Shown: positions 1-7,106, counted from the stretch's first letter. The stretch: DNA of 42,667 nt from an uncultured Bacteroidales bacterium (GCA_946059305.1 CAMGMU010000011.1:1-42667), one strand, 5' to 3'. The notes: generated by a model from the sequence alone, not told the origin. Program-made: numbers and translations.

Positions 1-44
1 ACTACTATCGCATTACTATCGTATTACCATCGCATTACCATCGT
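1..44. repeat. Tandem 11-bp repeat at window edge
   Basis: Four head-to-tail 11-base units of the form ATTACYATCGY run from the first base; the first unit is slightly diverged. The array is cut by the window edge, so its true length is unknown. No coding frame or spacer structure is associated with it. Confidence 0.7.
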
Positions 45-156
45 ACACAAATGCTTGTGTAATACAAGCGATTTGCCTTGTAGGTGTTAACTGTTACCCC
101 GAAACTTTCAAAATTTTCCGTTTTACAGGGCCTCTAAGAAAATGGTTAAAAAGCAA

Positions 157-164
157 TATCTTTG
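157..164 (+). promoter_or_regulatory. Isolated Bacteroidetes-type -7 box
   Basis: TATCTTTG matches the TAnnTTTG consensus and is followed by GC, as at other promoters in this window. I see no good TTTG about 20 bases upstream and no convincing gene downstream. It may be the relic of a promoter whose gene was lost when the repeats at 200-483 accumulated. Confidence 0.3.
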
Positions 165-199
165 CACTCGCATTCGTCAGCGATGGATGCACTAACGCG

Positions 200-299
200 A
201 TGAGGAGCGATGAGGACTCATTGAGGACCCTTATCGAACTCATACGGGTATAGTTTGAATCTTCGAATACGCCTAACGCAAAATGTTCGATTTTTAAGA
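200..299. repeat. Direct repeat, copy 1 (100 bp)
   Basis: This copy begins ATGAGGAGCGATGAGGACTC and ends TCGATTTTTAAGA. It recurs at 373-483 almost unchanged, apart from an 11-base insertion there. It holds short internal repeats of GATGAGGA and ATTGAGGA. No gene is apparent in 1-728 beyond these repeats. Confidence 0.85.
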
Positions 300-372
300 T
301 TAGCTGAAAAGAGGCAGCCACATTATCTTGAGGATTATTTGTACCGATTATGCCTTTTACGACAAAAATTCA

Positions 373-483
373 ATGAGGAGCGATGAGGACTCATTGAGGA
401 GGCATTGAGGACCCTTATCGAACTCATACGGGTATAGTTTGAATCTTCGAATACGCCTAACGCAAAATGTTCGATTTTTAAGA
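373..483. repeat. Direct repeat, copy 2 (111 bp)
   Basis: Second copy of the 200-299 repeat. The extra 11 bases at 401-411 (GGCATTGAGGA) duplicate the internal ATTGAGGA motif, as expected from slippage. Only about 73 bases separate the copies. Such near-identical short direct repeats fit repeated recombination at an accessory locus. Confidence 0.85.
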
Positions 484-522
484 ATTACTGTCCAAGTGAA
501 AACCGAACGAAAATATTAGCTT

Positions 523-547
523 GTAAAAACCGGAGCATGTTAGGTCA
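523..547. repeat. Left arm of 25-bp inverted repeat
   Basis: The reverse complement of this arm matches 743-767 at about 22 of 25 positions; both share TGACCTAA and CCGGTTTTTAC. The arms bracket the promoter at 658-689 and the beginning of the toxin-like ORF. They may be relics of a mobile element or recombination sites. Confidence 0.6.
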
Positions 548-657
548 GTAAACAGGGCATTTTACGTCAGTTTTGGACTTACTTCCGTTTATAGTGCACA
601 TGATAATGAATAAATAGTCATATTTGTGCTATCTAAGAACATTTATTTAGTTGAAAA

Positions 658-689
658 TTTGGAAATTTGAAATAAAATGAGTACCTTTG
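658..689 (+). promoter_or_regulatory. Promoter for toxin/immunity genes
   Basis: TTTG at 658-661, then 20 bases, then TACCTTTG at 682-689. This matches the primary-sigma promoter of Bacteroidetes at consensus spacing. Transcription would start about 30 bases before the ORF at 729. Confidence 0.75.
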
Positions 690-719
690 CAGCCATCAAA
701 CGAAAAGTAAGCAAAACAG

Positions 720-767
720 TGACCTAATATGTCCGGTTTTGATGACCTAATATCGTCCGGTTTTTAC
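720..767. repeat. 23-bp tandem duplication and right inverted arm
   Basis: The sequence GACCTAATAT(C)GTCCGGTTTT occurs twice in tandem, beginning at 721 and 744. The second copy is also the right arm of the inverted repeat with 523-547. The duplication covers the first codons of the 729 ORF, so its start codon may have been created by this rearrangement. Confidence 0.65.
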
Positions 768-1022
768 ACAAAGCACAACTTTGCAATCGACAAATATATA
801 GAGGATATGCCCCAAAAAGCTAAAAATATCCGAAAAAATCAAACTCAAGTAGACATTAATGGTAACAAAGTCGGCTCTAATAGACCTGATGTTCAATACG
901 ATCTGAATGGTCAGCATTATAATGTCGAGTTTGACACACATCCAGAAAATGGTCTCAAACATCAGCAAACGGTTCAAGCAAATGATCCCAATGCAAAAGT
1001 AATTTTGAAAACAGTAGAATAA
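729..1022 (+). CDS. Displaced polymorphic-toxin C-terminal domain (putative)
   Basis: A 97-residue protein without signal peptide. The segment from about residue 48 (GSNRPDVQYDLNG, then HYNVEFDTHP and NDPNAKVILK) resembles the last domain of Rhs/YD-type toxins in Bacteroidetes. The spacing of RPD and E-F-D recalls a PD-(D/E)XK nuclease core, but the usual lysine of the E-x-K position is Asp, so the activity is uncertain. There is no Rhs core upstream; the ORF starts in a 23-bp duplication directly after a promoter. Its stop codon TAA overlaps the ATG of the next gene by one base, the tight coupling expected of a toxin-immunity pair. It is either an orphan silent toxin tip or a free-standing small toxin. 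Family assignment comes from pattern memory, not a search. Confidence 0.55.
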   Translation: MSGFDDLISSGFYTKHNFAIDKYIEDMPQKAKNIRKNQTQVDINGNKVGSNRPDVQYDLNGQHYNVEFDTHPENGLKHQQTVQANDPNAKVILKTVE

Positions 1023-1603
1023 TGAATATAAATGTAACACTTACTTTCTTTCCTTATGATATAAAATATGTGAAAGATAACTTTATCTCTGCAATCGGAG
1101 CTGAGTATAACATGCGTTATTATGATGACTATAAAGGTGTCATAAATGAATATTATATTCAGCAATATAACGCGCCGGATGCACAATTCATTTTATACGC
1201 GCCCCAAAATAATCCACATACAACAATTATGTATGCGAATATAATGGATGGATATGTTAATCTCATTAAGTATGTGGCAAAAAAGTGTGGAATGGAATAC
1301 TACAACGTCTCCATCTATGATGGTACATCTCAAATGATGGAGGCATATCATTTTCATTACTATTCCTCCACAAAGTGTCGTCACATATTGTGCTATCAAG
1401 ATCCTCAGTGGGTATTCTACGAAGATGGAGAGCCTTTGGAGTTTGAGAATGTGGAATTATATAAATTAAGACTGAAGAAAAAACGACTAAATAAAGAAAT
1501 CATATTACAGTATTTGAATCATTTAGGTTGGAATCTTCTGGATGAGAATTTTTGGCGCACAGAGAATGTAGTATATGAGTTTGTGGAAATACCGCATAGA
1601 TGA
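1022..1603 (+). CDS. Putative immunity protein of the upstream toxin domain
   Basis: A 193-residue soluble, Tyr-rich protein whose start codon overlaps the upstream stop. I do not recognise a named family. The C-terminal part (WVFYEDGEPLEFENVELYKL, then a basic stretch KLRLKKKRLNKE and IILQYLNHLGWN) resembles the end of several immunity-like families in Bacteroidetes. Its first 29 residues are nearly the same as those of the chimeric ORF at 2024-2392 (both contain NVTLTF.PYDI.YVKDNFIS), so the 5' end of this gene has been duplicated. The immunity role is inferred from position and coupling. Confidence 0.55.
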   Translation: MNINVTLTFFPYDIKYVKDNFISAIGAEYNMRYYDDYKGVINEYYIQQYNAPDAQFILYAPQNNPHTTIMYANIMDGYVNLIKYVAKKCGMEYYNVSIYDGTSQMMEAYHFHYYSSTKCRHILCYQDPQWVFYEDGEPLEFENVELYKLRLKKKRLNKEIILQYLNHLGWNLLDENFWRTENVVYEFVEIPHR

Positions 1604-1669
1604 TTACATGAACAGAAATTCCTCCAACAAAGGTAGATATTGTTAGACCTAATAATTTAACGGATTAGT

Positions 1670-1981
1670 ATGTCAATCGAAAAGAAAGATATTATTGATT
1701 ACATTACAGAAGAAAACGGGAAGAAAGTATTATCCATTTCCGATCATCTTCAATGGGATGACATGGATCATCTATTAATGTTGCAAGAGAAAATAAACAT
1801 GTATCTATCTGCAATAGAGACAGGTCAAGTGTCAGATTATTATCCAAATGCGACAAATGGGTATGTAATATGTCTGTATTTGAAATATGAACCCGATGAA
1901 CAAGGAGAATCATTCTTGCAGAAAGTGAAATACTTTTTTAACAATTCCGGATACGAATTCAAATATGAAATACTTAGATAG
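1670..1981 (+). CDS. DUF6572-type immunity-like protein
   Basis: A 103-residue cytoplasmic protein. The pattern KKDIIDYI, then LSISDHLQWDD.DHLLMLQEKIN.YL.AIETGQ and a C-terminal YFFNNSGYEFKYEIL is that of the small DUF6572 family. Members often sit next to Rhs or contact-dependent toxin tips in Bacteroidetes, where they are thought to act as immunity proteins. Length is normal for the family, so it looks intact. It lies 66 bases after the putative immunity gene and 42 before the chimeric JAB-like ORF. No cognate toxin is complete in the window, so it may be an orphan protecting against sister cells. Confidence 0.65.
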   Translation: MSIEKKDIIDYITEENGKKVLSISDHLQWDDMDHLLMLQEKINMYLSAIETGQVSDYYPNATNGYVICLYLKYEPDEQGESFLQKVKYFFNNSGYEFKYEILR

Positions 1982-2023
1982 AGTAAGTATGTTATTTGAA
2001 ATATATGGAATAGCACTATTGTA

Positions 2024-2392
2024 ATGGATTTAAATGTAACACTTACGTTCTATCCTTATGACATAGAATATGTGAAAGACAATTTTATCTCTGCAATCGG
2101 AGCTAAGTATAGTAATTATGCGCGTAAGGTACATGAGGCATCTCCTTCAGCAGTTGGGTTTAATAGAATTGAAATTGATTTCCCAGCACCCGCATATATC
2201 CCTTTTCATAGCCACTGGAGCGGTAATAAATCTATGCGACTAGACTCAAATCCATCACCTGAAGACATTAATGCCATAGCAGGTAAAGTCGGATTCGTTT
2301 TTGGTATGGGAGATGGATTGGTCTACTTCTTTAATAGCAATGGGGTTCAGGCTACATGCCCTATGAAATACTTTGTTAATCCCAAAAGATAA
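2024..2392 (+). CDS. Chimeric ORF: duplicated immunity N-terminus plus JAB-like toxin fragment
   Basis: A 122-residue protein in two parts. Residues 1-29 nearly repeat the start of the 1022-1603 protein, and DNA identity over this 5' stretch is also high. The rest resembles the JAB-like toxin 1 domain of Bacteroidetes polymorphic toxins: an HxH pair (PFHSHW), a downstream S-x-x-D (NPSPEDINAI), then GDGLVYFFNSNGVQAT and PMKYFVNPKR at the very end. HxH and SxxD are the metal-binding and catalytic residues of JAMM peptidases; the expected upstream catalytic Glu is not evident, so activity may be lost. The toxin tip seems to have gained a start codon and leader by recombination with the neighbouring immunity gene. 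It is followed after 8 bases by an exported protein. Confidence 0.6.
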   Translation: MDLNVTLTFYPYDIEYVKDNFISAIGAKYSNYARKVHEASPSAVGFNRIEIDFPAPAYIPFHSHWSGNKSMRLDSNPSPEDINAIAGKVGFVFGMGDGLVYFFNSNGVQATCPMKYFVNPKR

Positions 2393-2400
2393 TTGGTATA

Positions 2401-2961
2401 ATGAAAAAATTATTTTTATTTTTTGCTTTTTTTATTTCTATTATTAGCTCTCTGAATGCGCAAACCTTTCAAGGGGTGTCGGATATGTTTGAATATGCAT
2501 TATATCACTTTATGTTTGTATATCCAGATACGAGCTACCATAGTTATTTCCCTCAGCCGGGAGAACCATACTATGTGGCCGTATCTTTACCGGATAGTTG
2601 TGAAATAGAGAAAACCTTTCCTAAGGAAAAGTTTCCGGATGTTGTTTTTTGTGGGGAACGTGAAATTCCCCTCAAACTCCGTTTACGAGCCCAGTGCGTT
2701 CCTCTGCATCGCTATCATTTGAGGCGTAGAACCCCTGCCCCGGCTATGCATCTGATTACTTATTATCTAGAGGATACAATGTTTACCATACAAATTAGCG
2801 ATTTAACCATCCATAGAAAGAGAGGAAAAGTAGTACGAATCGGAACAGATGATGCCGGTTGTATTTACGACTTTAAACAACAAAAAGATTTAGGAATATG
2901 GACTTTATATAAGGTTGAAAGATGTGGTGTAAAATATAGATGCGTCGATAAAAATCAATGA
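2401..2961 (+). CDS. Exported protein of unknown function next to JAB-like toxin
   Basis: A 186-residue protein with a clear N-terminal signal peptide (MKKLFLFFAFF, hydrophobic core, cleavage near SLNAQ). The mature part is rich in aromatic residues and Cys, with a basic stretch RYHLRRRTP near the middle. I do not recognise a family. It starts 8 bases after the chimeric JAB-like ORF, so the two are probably cotranscribed, and it occupies the place where an immunity gene would be expected. If so, it would protect in the periplasm. That role is inference from position only. A MITE-like element begins 32 bases past its stop. Confidence 0.5.
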   Translation: MKKLFLFFAFFISIISSLNAQTFQGVSDMFEYALYHFMFVYPDTSYHSYFPQPGEPYYVAVSLPDSCEIEKTFPKEKFPDVVFCGEREIPLKLRLRAQCVPLHRYHLRRRTPAPAMHLITYYLEDTMFTIQISDLTIHRKRGKVVRIGTDDAGCIYDFKQQKDLGIWTLYKVERCGVKYRCVDKNQ

Positions 2962-2993
2962 TTACGATGAAAAGAACTTACTACCTAAATAAC

Positions 2994-3149
2994 TAGGGTG
3001 TCAAATTTTGTTTGAACCCCTATAAGCAAGCTTAAGAATCTGTATCTTATCCAGACCTCATCCATTGGAAAAAGGAGAACCTTTTGACCAATTGGGTCTC
3101 GATAAGGAGGAAAAAACTTGTTGGTTAATCTGCAAAATTTGACACCCTA
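2994..3149. mobile_element. MITE-like element, 156 bp with 17-bp perfect terminal inverted repeats
   Basis: The ends TAGGGTGTCAAATTTTG (2994-3010) and its exact reverse complement (3133-3149) enclose about 120 bases with no gene. If the outer TA on each side is a target duplication, the ends start GGGTGTC, compatible with IS630/mariner-type insertion at TA. The interior has a small hairpin around AAAAGGAGAACCTTTT. It lies between two exported-protein genes, only about 20 bases before the start of the second. No transposase of the same ends is in the window. Confidence 0.75.
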
Positions 3150-3169
3150 TTTAACTGATATTATTGTAT

Positions 3170-3781
3170 ATGGAAAGAGATTGTAAATATATTGCATTGT
3201 ATATAGCCATATTGCTTTCTTCGTTTTGTTGTGTGCATAGTGATGGCGTCACTCCAATTAATCCCCCTATGGTCGTGGATATATATAACTATTTTAGGAA
3301 GGATCATGTCGATTCCTCCCTTGGGGTGATTTCTTTTGCAAACAAAGATACTAGTCTACAACTAATACAGGGGGAAAGTGGGGACTATTATTGTGATTTT
3401 TTGAAAGATAAGATTATAATGTACTATCCTGATGATTATAATATTGTCTTTATGCTTTGCGATCCTCCCACTCCAAACAATGAGTTATATGTTTATGTAG
3501 ATAGTTCTCGATATCTTGTACACCCGCAAAAAACGTTTGCGGTATATAGTCTTGATGAGTTTTTTTCTACATTCTTATATTTACGTCTTCAGAGAGGAGA
3601 TTCCTTGCTTTTCAATAAGAAAACTTTTACTCTTCGTGAGGAACACATGTATGAGATATTGGACATTGCTGGAGAATTTTTAAAAGTTCGTGAAGTAAAA
3701 TACGAAGAGACGCATGTTCCACGAATTACGTCGCAGTCCTCCAACCCGATATTTTTATACCGCTGGCGCGATGGTAATTAG
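3170..3781 (+). CDS. Exported protein of unknown function
   Basis: A 203-residue protein from the ATG at 3170; an in-frame TTG two codons upstream is less likely. Residues 1-25 form a signal peptide (MERDCKY, hydrophobic stretch, end near CVHSDG). A Cys in the C-region is not in a clear lipobox. The mature part is acidic and rich in Tyr and Asp, without a family I know. It follows the MITE-like element, which may supply or interrupt its promoter. Its style (small, exported, AT-rich gene) matches the exported gene at 2401, so it may be another immunity-type cargo gene. Function unknown. Confidence 0.5.
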   Translation: MERDCKYIALYIAILLSSFCCVHSDGVTPINPPMVVDIYNYFRKDHVDSSLGVISFANKDTSLQLIQGESGDYYCDFLKDKIIMYYPDDYNIVFMLCDPPTPNNELYVYVDSSRYLVHPQKTFAVYSLDEFFSTFLYLRLQRGDSLLFNKKTFTLREEHMYEILDIAGEFLKVREVKYEETHVPRITSQSSNPIFLYRWRDGN

Positions 3782-3862
3782 TTTTTCTCAGAAAAATTTG
3801 TAATTGACGAATAGATAGTTAGTCGATACTGAAATTTAGTATAAATAATTGGTTATCAATAA

Positions 3863-4123
<261 letters not shown>

Positions 4124-4161
4124 AACGATTAACTAATGATCAAAACAATATTTAAAGCAAA

Positions 4162-4602
4162 ATGGATGGAATATTGAATGATAGAATCACTAAATGGATA
4201 TTGGATTTCTCCAAAAGTGAATTAGATAAGGATAGTTATCATATTGATGAACTTCTTAAAACTGATTGCCCTAAGAAGAGCTGGATAGATTATGCATGGA
4301 AATGTTATTATCAGGCAGAATCCGAATGTTCGAAGTTTGATAATATACGTGTATTATTGGTCTTTTATCTCAATACAACCTATAACGTGCGTCCTCTTCC
4401 TAAATCACTAAATAGACAGTTGTTTAATACTATAGAAACTCCACCAGAAATTTTCTTGACGAAGAATCTTGAAAATGATTTCTTCGCGGATGATGTATTG
4501 TTAGAAGAACTCGGAAAACAATATTCTATGCAGTGCTATTATTCGGAAGAACAAGACGAAGCAGACGGGACCTATTGGCATTACCTATACTTCATTCGGT
4601 AA
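4162..4602 (+). CDS. Small acidic protein of unknown function
   Basis: A 146-residue soluble, acidic protein without signal peptide or membrane segment. The N-terminal half is predicted helical (MDGILNDRITKWILDFSKSE; DYAWKCYYQAES), and the end is rich in aromatic residues (GTYWHYLYFIR). I do not recognise the family. A strong stem-loop terminator follows the stop by about 40 bases. Its AT-rich composition and position beside toxin/immunity-like genes suggest accessory cargo, perhaps another orphan immunity protein, but this is only context. Confidence 0.5.
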   Translation: MDGILNDRITKWILDFSKSELDKDSYHIDELLKTDCPKKSWIDYAWKCYYQAESECSKFDNIRVLLVFYLNTTYNVRPLPKSLNRQLFNTIETPPEIFLTKNLENDFFADDVLLEELGKQYSMQCYYSEEQDEADGTYWHYLYFIR

Positions 4603-4640
4603 TGACTGATTGGGACTGCCGATTTCGAGGGCCAACAAAA

Positions 4641-4670
4641 GAAGGGGCGTTTCTGCGGAAACGCTCCTTC
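4641..4670 (+). terminator. Stem-loop terminator
   Basis: A 13-bp stem with one G-T pair (GAAGGGGCGTTTC / GAAACGCTCCTTC) and a TGCG loop, followed by TTCTTT. It sits about 40 bases after the 4162-4602 gene. Confidence 0.75.
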
Positions 4671-4720
4671 TTCTTTGGTTCGTAACCATCCAACCAATAA
4701 TCTCATTCTAAATCATACCA

Positions 4721-4790
4721 TTAGGGCTGTAACCAATTGGAGTTACAGCCCTAACTTTTTGGATATACCTGTACTTTAATGGATGCTTAC
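4721..4790. repeat. Hairpin plus 55-bp repeat shared with the window end
   Basis: TTAGGGCTGTAAC (4721-4733) and GTTACAGCCCTAA (4742-4754) form a perfect 13-bp stem, followed by CTTTTT like a terminator. Positions 4736-4790 recur in inverse orientation at 42613-42667 with one mismatch. The conserved part runs well past the hairpin, so this is a dispersed repeat, not just a terminator. Confidence 0.8.
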
Positions 4791-4858
4791 CTTACACTGA
4801 GGTGCTTTTTTGTATATAAACATCGGATATACTATCGGATCAATAGAGGAACAAAAAA

Positions 4859-6004
4859 TCAGAAATATAACCCTTGCCAAAGAGATTTGAGAAAATCCTT
4901 TACATAGATAATCTCAATATTATCGTCTGTTTTGCGAGTCAATCGGTCTAATGAAACGATGAGACGCCGGCAATCAGGGTATTCCTCCCCAAAAGCGCGT
5001 AAACCTTTGAGGTGTTTGTTTTGCACATCTTCCGTGGATTTGATTTCGATGGCAATCTTGGCATTGCCAATAATGGCATCCACTTCTATTCCGGTATAGG
5101 TGCGCCAATAACTTAACGTATTCTCATTTCTGGTATAACCGATGTAAGCTATCAATTCTTGTATGATCAGATGTTCAAAGGCATGGCCATATTCCTTTGT
5201 CCCGCGCTCCAAATGGCTGCGATGAAGCAGGTGGTTGACCAAGCCGACATCAAACAAATAGAATTTCGGAGCCTGCACAACACGGCGTTTCTGCGTACGG
5301 GAAAAGGACGGAATATAGTACCCGACAAGTGTGTCCTCAAGAATCGAGAAATACTCTTTTACCGTATTCGCGCTTACTCCGCAATCCGAGGCGATGTTGT
5401 TATAATTAACCATTTCACCATCGGTCATGGCAGCAATAGATAAAAAACGGTTAAAAGAAGCCTGATTCCTTACCAGTGCCTCCGCTTTGATTTCCTCATT
5501 GAGATATACGTCCAGATAGGCGGAGATCAGCAAAGAAGGATTCTCTGAGTCATAATGCGGCGGAAGTAAACCATGATTGATGGCTCGGTCTATATCAAAA
5601 TTGGGAATCTCTGCACTTACCAAAGGGTACATATAGGTCGGTATGGCCCTTCCTCCCAAGGTATTGTAGCCCTTCCTGCGAAGTTTGCGAGCACTGGAGC
5701 CACAGAGTACAAAGCGCATGTGCTTCTGAAAAATCAGTCGGTGTACTTCATTCAGCAACTCAGGTACTTGCTGAATTTCATCAATGATAACTTGTGTCCC
5801 GTCTGGCTCATTTTGTAGCGCAGAATAGAGCAACCAAGGTCTCTGTTCAAAACGGCTCTTGATTTCCATATCCAGCAAATCGAACTCTCTGGCATCAGGA
5901 AAGAGTGTTCTTAATAATGTGGATTTGCCTGTCTGACGAGCACCAAATAGAAATACACTATGCTCTTTGGCTTCCTCTAATAATTGTCTGCGTTGGTATA
6001 ACAT
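4859..6004 (-). CDS. AAA+ ATPase with C-terminal DUF4143 domain
   Basis: A 381-residue protein of the widespread ATP-binding/DUF4143 family. Walker A is GARQTGKST at residues 21-29, the Walker B region reads TQVIIDEIQQVPEL near 70-83, and sensor-like CGSSARKL follows near 100. A winged-helix-like middle (NNIASDCGVSANTVKEY) precedes the DUF4143 part, whose end carries GIEVDAII and IAIEIKST, a PD-(D/E)XK-like D...ExK core. Length is normal and all motifs are present, so the gene looks intact. Biochemical function is unknown; members are often in accessory regions. It has its own promoter and lies between two copies of a ~60-bp repeat, suggesting it is cargo of a recombining segment. Confidence 0.9.
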   Translation of the reverse strand: MLYQRRQLLEEAKEHSVFLFGARQTGKSTLLRTLFPDAREFDLLDMEIKSRFEQRPWLLYSALQNEPDGTQVIIDEIQQVPELLNEVHRLIFQKHMRFVLCGSSARKLRRKGYNTLGGRAIPTYMYPLVSAEIPNFDIDRAINHGLLPPHYDSENPSLLISAYLDVYLNEEIKAEALVRNQASFNRFLSIAAMTDGEMVNYNNIASDCGVSANTVKEYFSILEDTLVGYYIPSFSRTQKRRVVQAPKFYLFDVGLVNHLLHRSHLERGTKEYGHAFEHLIIQELIAYIGYTRNENTLSYWRTYTGIEVDAIIGNAKIAIEIKSTEDVQNKHLKGLRAFGEEYPDCRRLIVSLDRLTRKTDDNIEIIYVKDFLKSLWQGLYF

Positions 6005-6106
6005 GGTAGTAAAATGGAATATGTATTCTTGAATTTCTGCATTGTATATACGTATTTTAATTAAAAATCCGCAGTTCTACTTCGGAATTTCAATCAAAAT
6101 CCGCTA

Positions 6107-6137
6107 CAAAGATACTACAAATATTTGGAATATGCAA
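6107..6137 (-). promoter_or_regulatory. Promoter for the DUF4143 ATPase
   Basis: Read on the reverse strand: TTG at 6137-6135, 20 bases, then TATCTTTG at 6114-6107, about 100 bases before the ATPase start. The rest of 6005-6270 holds nothing else I can identify. Confidence 0.65.
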
Positions 6138-6270
6138 GAGTTTTTGCTAAAAATCGACGTTCCAGCGGTGACTTTTGTTGTTTTTTTCGATTTCCGAGTG
6201 GCTAAAATAAGGATAACGCTCTTGTTTTCATTATTGTGGGTAACAAGTATATAGCGAATTTGCGAACCCA

Positions 6271-6334
6271 CCTTAATTTTAAACTACCTATATCACCTAT
6301 GCTCCAGGTTGCGTACGAAAGGTAGAAATTAAGG
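6271..6334. repeat. ~60-bp palindromic-ended repeat, copy 2 (complete)
   Basis: A 64-base unit with inverted ends CCTTAATTT / AAATTAAGG and inner CTACCT / AGGTAG. It is nearly identical to 4065-4123. It ends 5 bases from the stop of the EamA gene, where it could act as a terminator-like structure. Copies 1 and 2 flank the 2.15-kb segment with the 4162 gene and the ATPase. Confidence 0.8.
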
Positions 6335-6339
6335 AGCGA

Positions 6340-6786
6340 CTAGATAATCATAATCAAACTTCCAGCCAAGAGCAGTATGCAGCCTATTGCCGTTTTCCAA
6401 GAGAGCGATTCTCCGAGGAAAATCACAGCAAAGAGGATTGTGAGCACCAGGCTGCATTTATCTATAGGGACAACCTTGCTCACCTCTCCAAATTTGATAG
6501 CATAGAAATAGCAGATCCACGAAGCACCAGTGGCTAAGCCTGACAGTATCAGAAAGAGCCAACTACGTGAAGATATATGCGCAATGGCTGATAATAGACT
6601 GGAGGCCGAATGCCCGATGGAATGTGCGATAAAAACGATGCCCCATGCCATGATTAAGACGACAGTCGTACGGATGGCAGTAGCCAAATTAGCATCTACT
6701 TGCTCGATTCCTATCTTGGCAAAGATGGCCGTTGCAGCAGCAAAAACTGCCGATGAAATCGCAAAAAATAACCACATACGTTTCAT
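6340..6786 (-). CDS. EamA-family (DMT superfamily) transporter, single-repeat
   Basis: A 148-residue inner-membrane protein with about five hydrophobic segments (near 5-24, 36-54, 74-95, 97-117 and 122-146). Motifs typical of the ~140-residue EamA group are visible: AIFAKIGIE near residue 23, NLATAIRTTVV, GLATGASWICYFYAIKFGEVSKVVPIDK and a final GCILLLAGSLIMII. It resembles one half of the usual ten-helix transporter and probably works as a dimer. The substrate is not known. The stop codon lies 5 bases from the palindromic repeat at 6271-6334. I found no consensus promoter close upstream. Confidence 0.85.
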   Translation of the reverse strand: MKRMWLFFAISSAVFAAATAIFAKIGIEQVDANLATAIRTTVVLIMAWGIVFIAHSIGHSASSLLSAIAHISSRSWLFLILSGLATGASWICYFYAIKFGEVSKVVPIDKCSLVLTILFAVIFLGESLSWKTAIGCILLLAGSLIMII

Positions 6787-6925
6787 GCTTTTAATGATTG
6801 ATTAACGTTTTTGTTTGTCCTCATGCTGTAGCCGATAAATATGTCAATAGCAGCTAAATATGGCTACAAAAAAAATGCCAAATAAAATATATTGCCAACG
6901 TTTCTATTGTTCATGTATTATATGA

Positions 6926-6957
6926 TTTGCGTGATTCAAGAAAAAGCAGTACCTTTC
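6926..6957 (+). promoter_or_regulatory. Promoter at head of structured intergenic region
   Basis: TTTG at 6926-6929, 20 bases, then TACCTTTC at 6950-6957, one base from the TAnnTTTG consensus. It points into a GC-richer, structure-forming stretch with no protein gene, and is the main argument for a plus-strand RNA there. Confidence 0.5.
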
Positions 6958-6961
6958 ATTC

Positions 6962-7090
6962 CGCGAGGGAACAGCGGTACTTCGCATTCGGCACTGGGGT
7001 CGCAATGGCTGATACCGCTCCACTTAATCAGCGGGTGACCAAGGCCTCTGCTCTCCCCATTCGAGCATAGCTCTTTGGGGACTCCATACG
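6962..7090 (+). ncRNA. Candidate structured non-coding RNA
   Basis: A GC-richer island in an AT-rich intergenic gap of about 610 bases. It can form a 7-bp stem AGCGGTA (6973-6979) / TACCGCT (7013-7019) and a nested hairpin TCCCCA [GAGC ATA GCTC] TGGGGA (7054-7081). A good promoter points in from the left, and another lies directly downstream. Strand is uncertain: on the reverse strand AGTACC/GGTACT followed by GCTTTTTC could be a terminator. Size and placement would suit a 6S-like RNA such as the Bacteroidales-1 motif, but I cannot verify a match. An 81-residue reverse ORF covers it and is probably spurious. Confidence 0.35.
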
Positions 7091-7106
7091 AAAAAATTGC
7101 AAATAA

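Noticed and set aside
1-44. Possible CRISPR array
   Set aside because: Units are only 11 bases, directly adjacent with no spacers, and no cas genes are present.
94-321. 75-codon reverse-strand ORF in the repeat region
   Set aside because: It runs through the direct repeat and has no family resemblance or promoter; it is probably chance coding.
6042-6254. 70-codon plus-strand ORF before the palindromic repeat
   Set aside because: It overlaps the reverse promoter of the DUF4143 ATPase and has low-complexity content without family features.
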